Below are positions 49,801-52,500 of a DNA stretch of 52,500 bases, one piece after another (the stretch's first letter is position 1; each line of letters opens with the position of its first letter). The stretch spans positions 1 to 52,500 of the forward strand of contig CAJNDS010000619.1 of assembly GCA_905221605.1 (NCBI GenBank), in the 5' to 3' direction. Below the pieces are notes generated by a model. That model did not search any database and was not told where the DNA came from. It saw nothing but the letters and a program-made list of their open reading frames with translations. The translations under genes and the position numbers were made by a program. This DNA is from Symbiodinium natans. Lineage: Eukaryota > Sar > Dinophyceae > Suessiales > Symbiodiniaceae.

Positions 49801-52254
49801 GATTCGGCCAAGATGCCCCTCTTGGGGCCCAACTTGAACCCTGGATTCGGCCAAGATGCCCCTCTTGGGCCCAACTTGAACCCTGGATTCGGCCAAGATG
49901 CCCCTCTTGGACCCAACTTGAAACCTGGATTCGGCCAAGACGCCCTTCTTGGGCACAACTTGAACCTGGATTCGGCCAAGATGCCCCTCTTGGGGCCCAA
50001 CTTGAACCCTGGATTCGGCCAAGATGCCCCTCTTGGACCCAACTTGAAACCTGGATTCGGCCAAGATGCCCCTTTTGGACCCAACTTGAAACCTGGATTC
50101 GGCCAAGATGCCCAAGATGCCCTCCTTGGGCCCAACTTGAAACCTGGATTCGGCCAAGATGCCCTTTTCTTGGACCCAACTTGAAACCTGGATTCGGCCA
50201 AGATGCCCCTCTTGGGCCCAACTTGAAACCTGGATTCGACTTGAAGCCTGGATTCGGCCAAGATGCCCCTCTTGGACCTAACCTGGATTCGGCCAAGACG
50301 CCCTTCTTGGGCCCCAACTTGAACCCTGGATTCGGCCAAGATGCCCCCCTTGGACCCCAACTTGAACCCTGGATTCGGCCAAGATGCCCCTCTTGGACCC
50401 AACTTGAAACCTGGATTCGGCCAAGACGCCCTTTTTGGGCCCAACTTGAAACCTGGATTCGGCCAAGATGCCCCTCTTGGGGCCCAACTTGAAACCTGGA
50501 TTCGGGCAAGATGCCCCTCCTGGCCTCAACTTGAAACCTGGAATCGGCCAAGACGCCCTTCTTGGGCCCAACTTGAACCTTGGATTCGGCCAAGACGCCC
50601 CTCTTGGGGCCCAACTTGAACCCTGGAGTCGGCCAAGATGCCCCTCTTGGACCCAACTTGAAACCTGGATGCGGCCAAGACGCCCTTCTTGGGCCCAACT
50701 TGAAACCTGGATTCGGCCAAGATGCCCCTCTGGGCCCAACTTGAACCCTGGACTCGGCCAAGATGCCTCTTGGACCCAACTTGAAACCTGGATTCGGCCA
50801 AGACGCCCTTCTTGGGCCCAACTTGAAACCTGGATTCGGCCAAGATGCCTCTCTTGGGGCCCAACTTGAACCCTGGATTCGGCCAAGATGCCCCTTCTTG
50901 AACCCAACTTGAAGCCTGGATTCGGCCAAAATGCCCCGCTTGGGGCCCAACTTGAAACCTGGATTCGGCCAAGATGCCCCTCTTGGGGCCCAACTTGAAC
51001 CCTGGATTCGGCCAAGATGCCCTTCTTGGGCCCAACTTGAACCCTGGATTCGGCCAAGACGCCCCTCTTGGGGCCCAACTTGAACCCTGGATTCGGCCAA
51101 GACGCCCTTCTTGGGCCCAACTTGAAACCTGGATTCGGCCAAGATGCCCCTCTTGGGGCCCAACTTGAACCCTGAGTTCGGCCAAGATGCCCCTCTTGGG
51201 CCCAACTTGAACCCTGGATTCGGCCAAGATGCCCTTCTTGGGCCCAACTTGAAACCTGGATTCGGGCAAGACGCCCCTCCTGGCCTCAACTTGAAACCTG
51301 GACTCGGCCAAGATGCCCCTCTTGGGGCCCAACTTGAACCCTGGATTCGGCCAAGATGCCCCTCTTGGACCCAACTTGAAACCTGGATTCGGCCAAGACG
51401 CCCTTTTTGGGCCCAACTTGAAACCTGGATTCGGCCAAGATGCCCCTCTTGGGGCCCAACTTGAAACCTGGATTCGGGCAAGATGCCCCTCCTGGCCTCA
51501 ACTTGAAACCTGGATGCGGCCAAGACGCCCTTCTTGGGCCCAACTTGAACCCTGGATTCGGCCAAGATGCCCTTCTTGGGCCCAACTTGAACCCTGGATT
51601 CGGCCAAGATGCCCCTCTTGGACCCCAACTTGAACCCTGGATTCGGCCAAGATGCCCCTCTTGGACCCAACTTGAAACCTGGATTCGGCCAAGACGCCCT
51701 TTTTGGGCCCAACTTGAAACCTGGATTCGGCCAAGATGCCCCTCTTGGGGCCCAACTTGAACCCTGGATTCGGCCAAGATGCCCCTCTTGGACCCAACTT
51801 GAAACCTGGACTCGGCCAAAATGCCCCTCTTTGGGCCCAACTTGAACCCTGGATTCGGCCAAGATGCCCCTCTTGGAACCAACTTGAAACCTGGATTCGG
51901 CCAAGACGCCCTTCTTGGGCCCAACTTGAAACCTGGATTCGGCCAAGATGCCCCTCTTGGGGCCCAACTTGAACCCTGGATTCGGCCAAGATGCCCCTCT
52001 TGGACCCAACTTGAAACCTGGATTCGGCCGCGACGCCCTTCTTGGGCCCAACTTGGCCTGGATTTGGCCAAGATGCCCCTCTTCGGCCAAGATGCCCCTC
52101 TTGGACCCAACTTGAAACCTGGATTCGGCCAACACGCCCCAAACCTGGATTCGGCCAAGATGACTCTCTTAAACCCAACTTGAACCCTGGATTCGGCCAA
52201 GATGCCCCTCTTGGGCCCAACTTGAAACCTGGATTCGGCCAAGATGCCCCTCTT
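46884..52254 (-). repeat. 5.4-kb satellite of 42/43-bp units
   Basis: About 125 units with plus-strand landmarks CCTGGATTCGGCCAAGA(T/C)G, CCC(C/T)TCTTGG and CCCAACTTGAA. Unit variants (42, 42 and 43 bp; GATGCCCCTCTTGGACCC, GACGCCCTTCTTGGGCCC, GATGCCCCTCTTGGGGCCC) often follow one another in that order, giving a ~127-bp higher-order unit. The minus strand has no stop in any frame of the unit and encodes VSSWVQEGHLGRIQ, FQVGSKRGILAESR or FKLGPRGASWPNPG. This makes an open frame of 1,771 codons at 46,820-52,135 plus others of 903 and 942 codons. On the plus strand one frame has a TGA per unit and two are open. It is treated as satellite DNA, not as a gene. Confidence 0.9.
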
Positions 52255-52439
52255 AGTCGGCGAGCATTTGCACCTAGTCTGCAAGCTAGGGGCCTGTTTG
52301 GCTTTCGAATAGAATGCGATGGACTGACTGCCCGTTAGACCCCTCCCCTATCATGAAACGCTGACCCTGGCGGTATCCGCAATTGTGAGAAGTGTCTGCA
52401 GTCCACCTTCTGTCTCAGGTGAACCTCGCCTCTCCATAG
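52255..52439. other. Right flank of the satellite
   Basis: Unique sequence with no gene recognised. Confidence 0.4.
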
Positions 52440-52485
52440 CATAAACCCTAAACCCTAAACCGTAAACCCTAAACCCTAAACCCTA
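52440..52485 (-). repeat. Telomere-like array, CCCTAAA orientation
   Basis: Six CCCTAAA heptamers, one degenerate (CCGTAAA), close to the window edge. Confidence 0.9.
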
Positions 52486-52500
52486 TCGCCTATCAACTAT

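Noticed and set aside
46820-52135. A giant 1,771-codon gene on the minus strand
   Set aside because: The sequence is a satellite whose unit is stop-free in all three minus frames. The frame drifts between three unrelated peptides as unit length changes, which is not how a conserved protein behaves. Kept only as a finding to test.
46884-52254. CRISPR array
   Set aside because: Units are contiguous with no unique spacers, and the context is eukaryotic.

Overview
The window looks like nuclear DNA of a dinoflagellate or a close alveolate relative. No species is claimed. The evidence is as follows: spliced genes with GT-AG introns on a GC-balanced background; a pair of multi-spanning membrane proteins with a cysteine/WCxxEL signature of a kind I associate with large dinoflagellate paralogue families; a ubiquitin-like/ankyrin protein with a lysine-rich tail; plant/alveolate-type telomere heptamers (TTTAGGG) scattered everywhere; and very heavy satellite, microsatellite and MITE-like content. 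I found no rRNA, tRNA, CRISPR array or bacterial operon.

Layout. 1-440 is an AT-rich segment of unknown origin. 440-11,800 is gene-poor: telomere-like blocks, a 34-bp satellite (4,020-5,276), a CATA and a CA microsatellite, small inverted-repeat elements and a few exon-like scraps. 11,799-12,914 holds an intronless 371-aa membrane protein gene (minus). 15,984-16,949 holds a two-exon gene for a 277-aa protein made of two copies of an unrecognised domain (minus). 17,716-24,363 is a tandem duplication carrying two copies of a two-exon TIR-like membrane protein gene (both minus). It ends in a ~575-bp GT microsatellite. 25,000-36,990 is again a mosaic of telomere-like blocks, short exon-like fragments, MITE-like elements and a possible acetyltransferase 3' exon. 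36,990-41,005 is a run of three different satellites. 43,636-45,135 is the ubiquitin-like/ankyrin gene (minus). 46,884-52,254 is a 5.4-kb satellite of 42/43-bp units, followed by unique sequence and another telomere-like block at the end.

Real genes are few (four or five well supported) and all well-supported ones lie on the minus strand, which fits the unidirectional gene clusters known in dinoflagellates. Their products do not form an evident pathway. The TIR-like pair and the ankyrin protein are signalling-type proteins. The others are uncharacterised.

The most unusual feature is structural. Dozens of interstitial TTTAGGG/CCCTAAA blocks divide the window. At several places an exon-sized coding-like fragment sits directly between a CCCTAAA block on its left and a TTTAGGG block on its right, the polarity of a telomere-capped linear molecule. 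In one case (10,841-10,947) the fragment is a recognisable partial copy of the nearby 371-aa gene, cut exactly where the telomere-like array begins. The second unusual feature is that two big satellites are stop-free in all three minus frames, so indels never close them. This produces a 1,771-codon open frame that should not be taken at face value as a gene.
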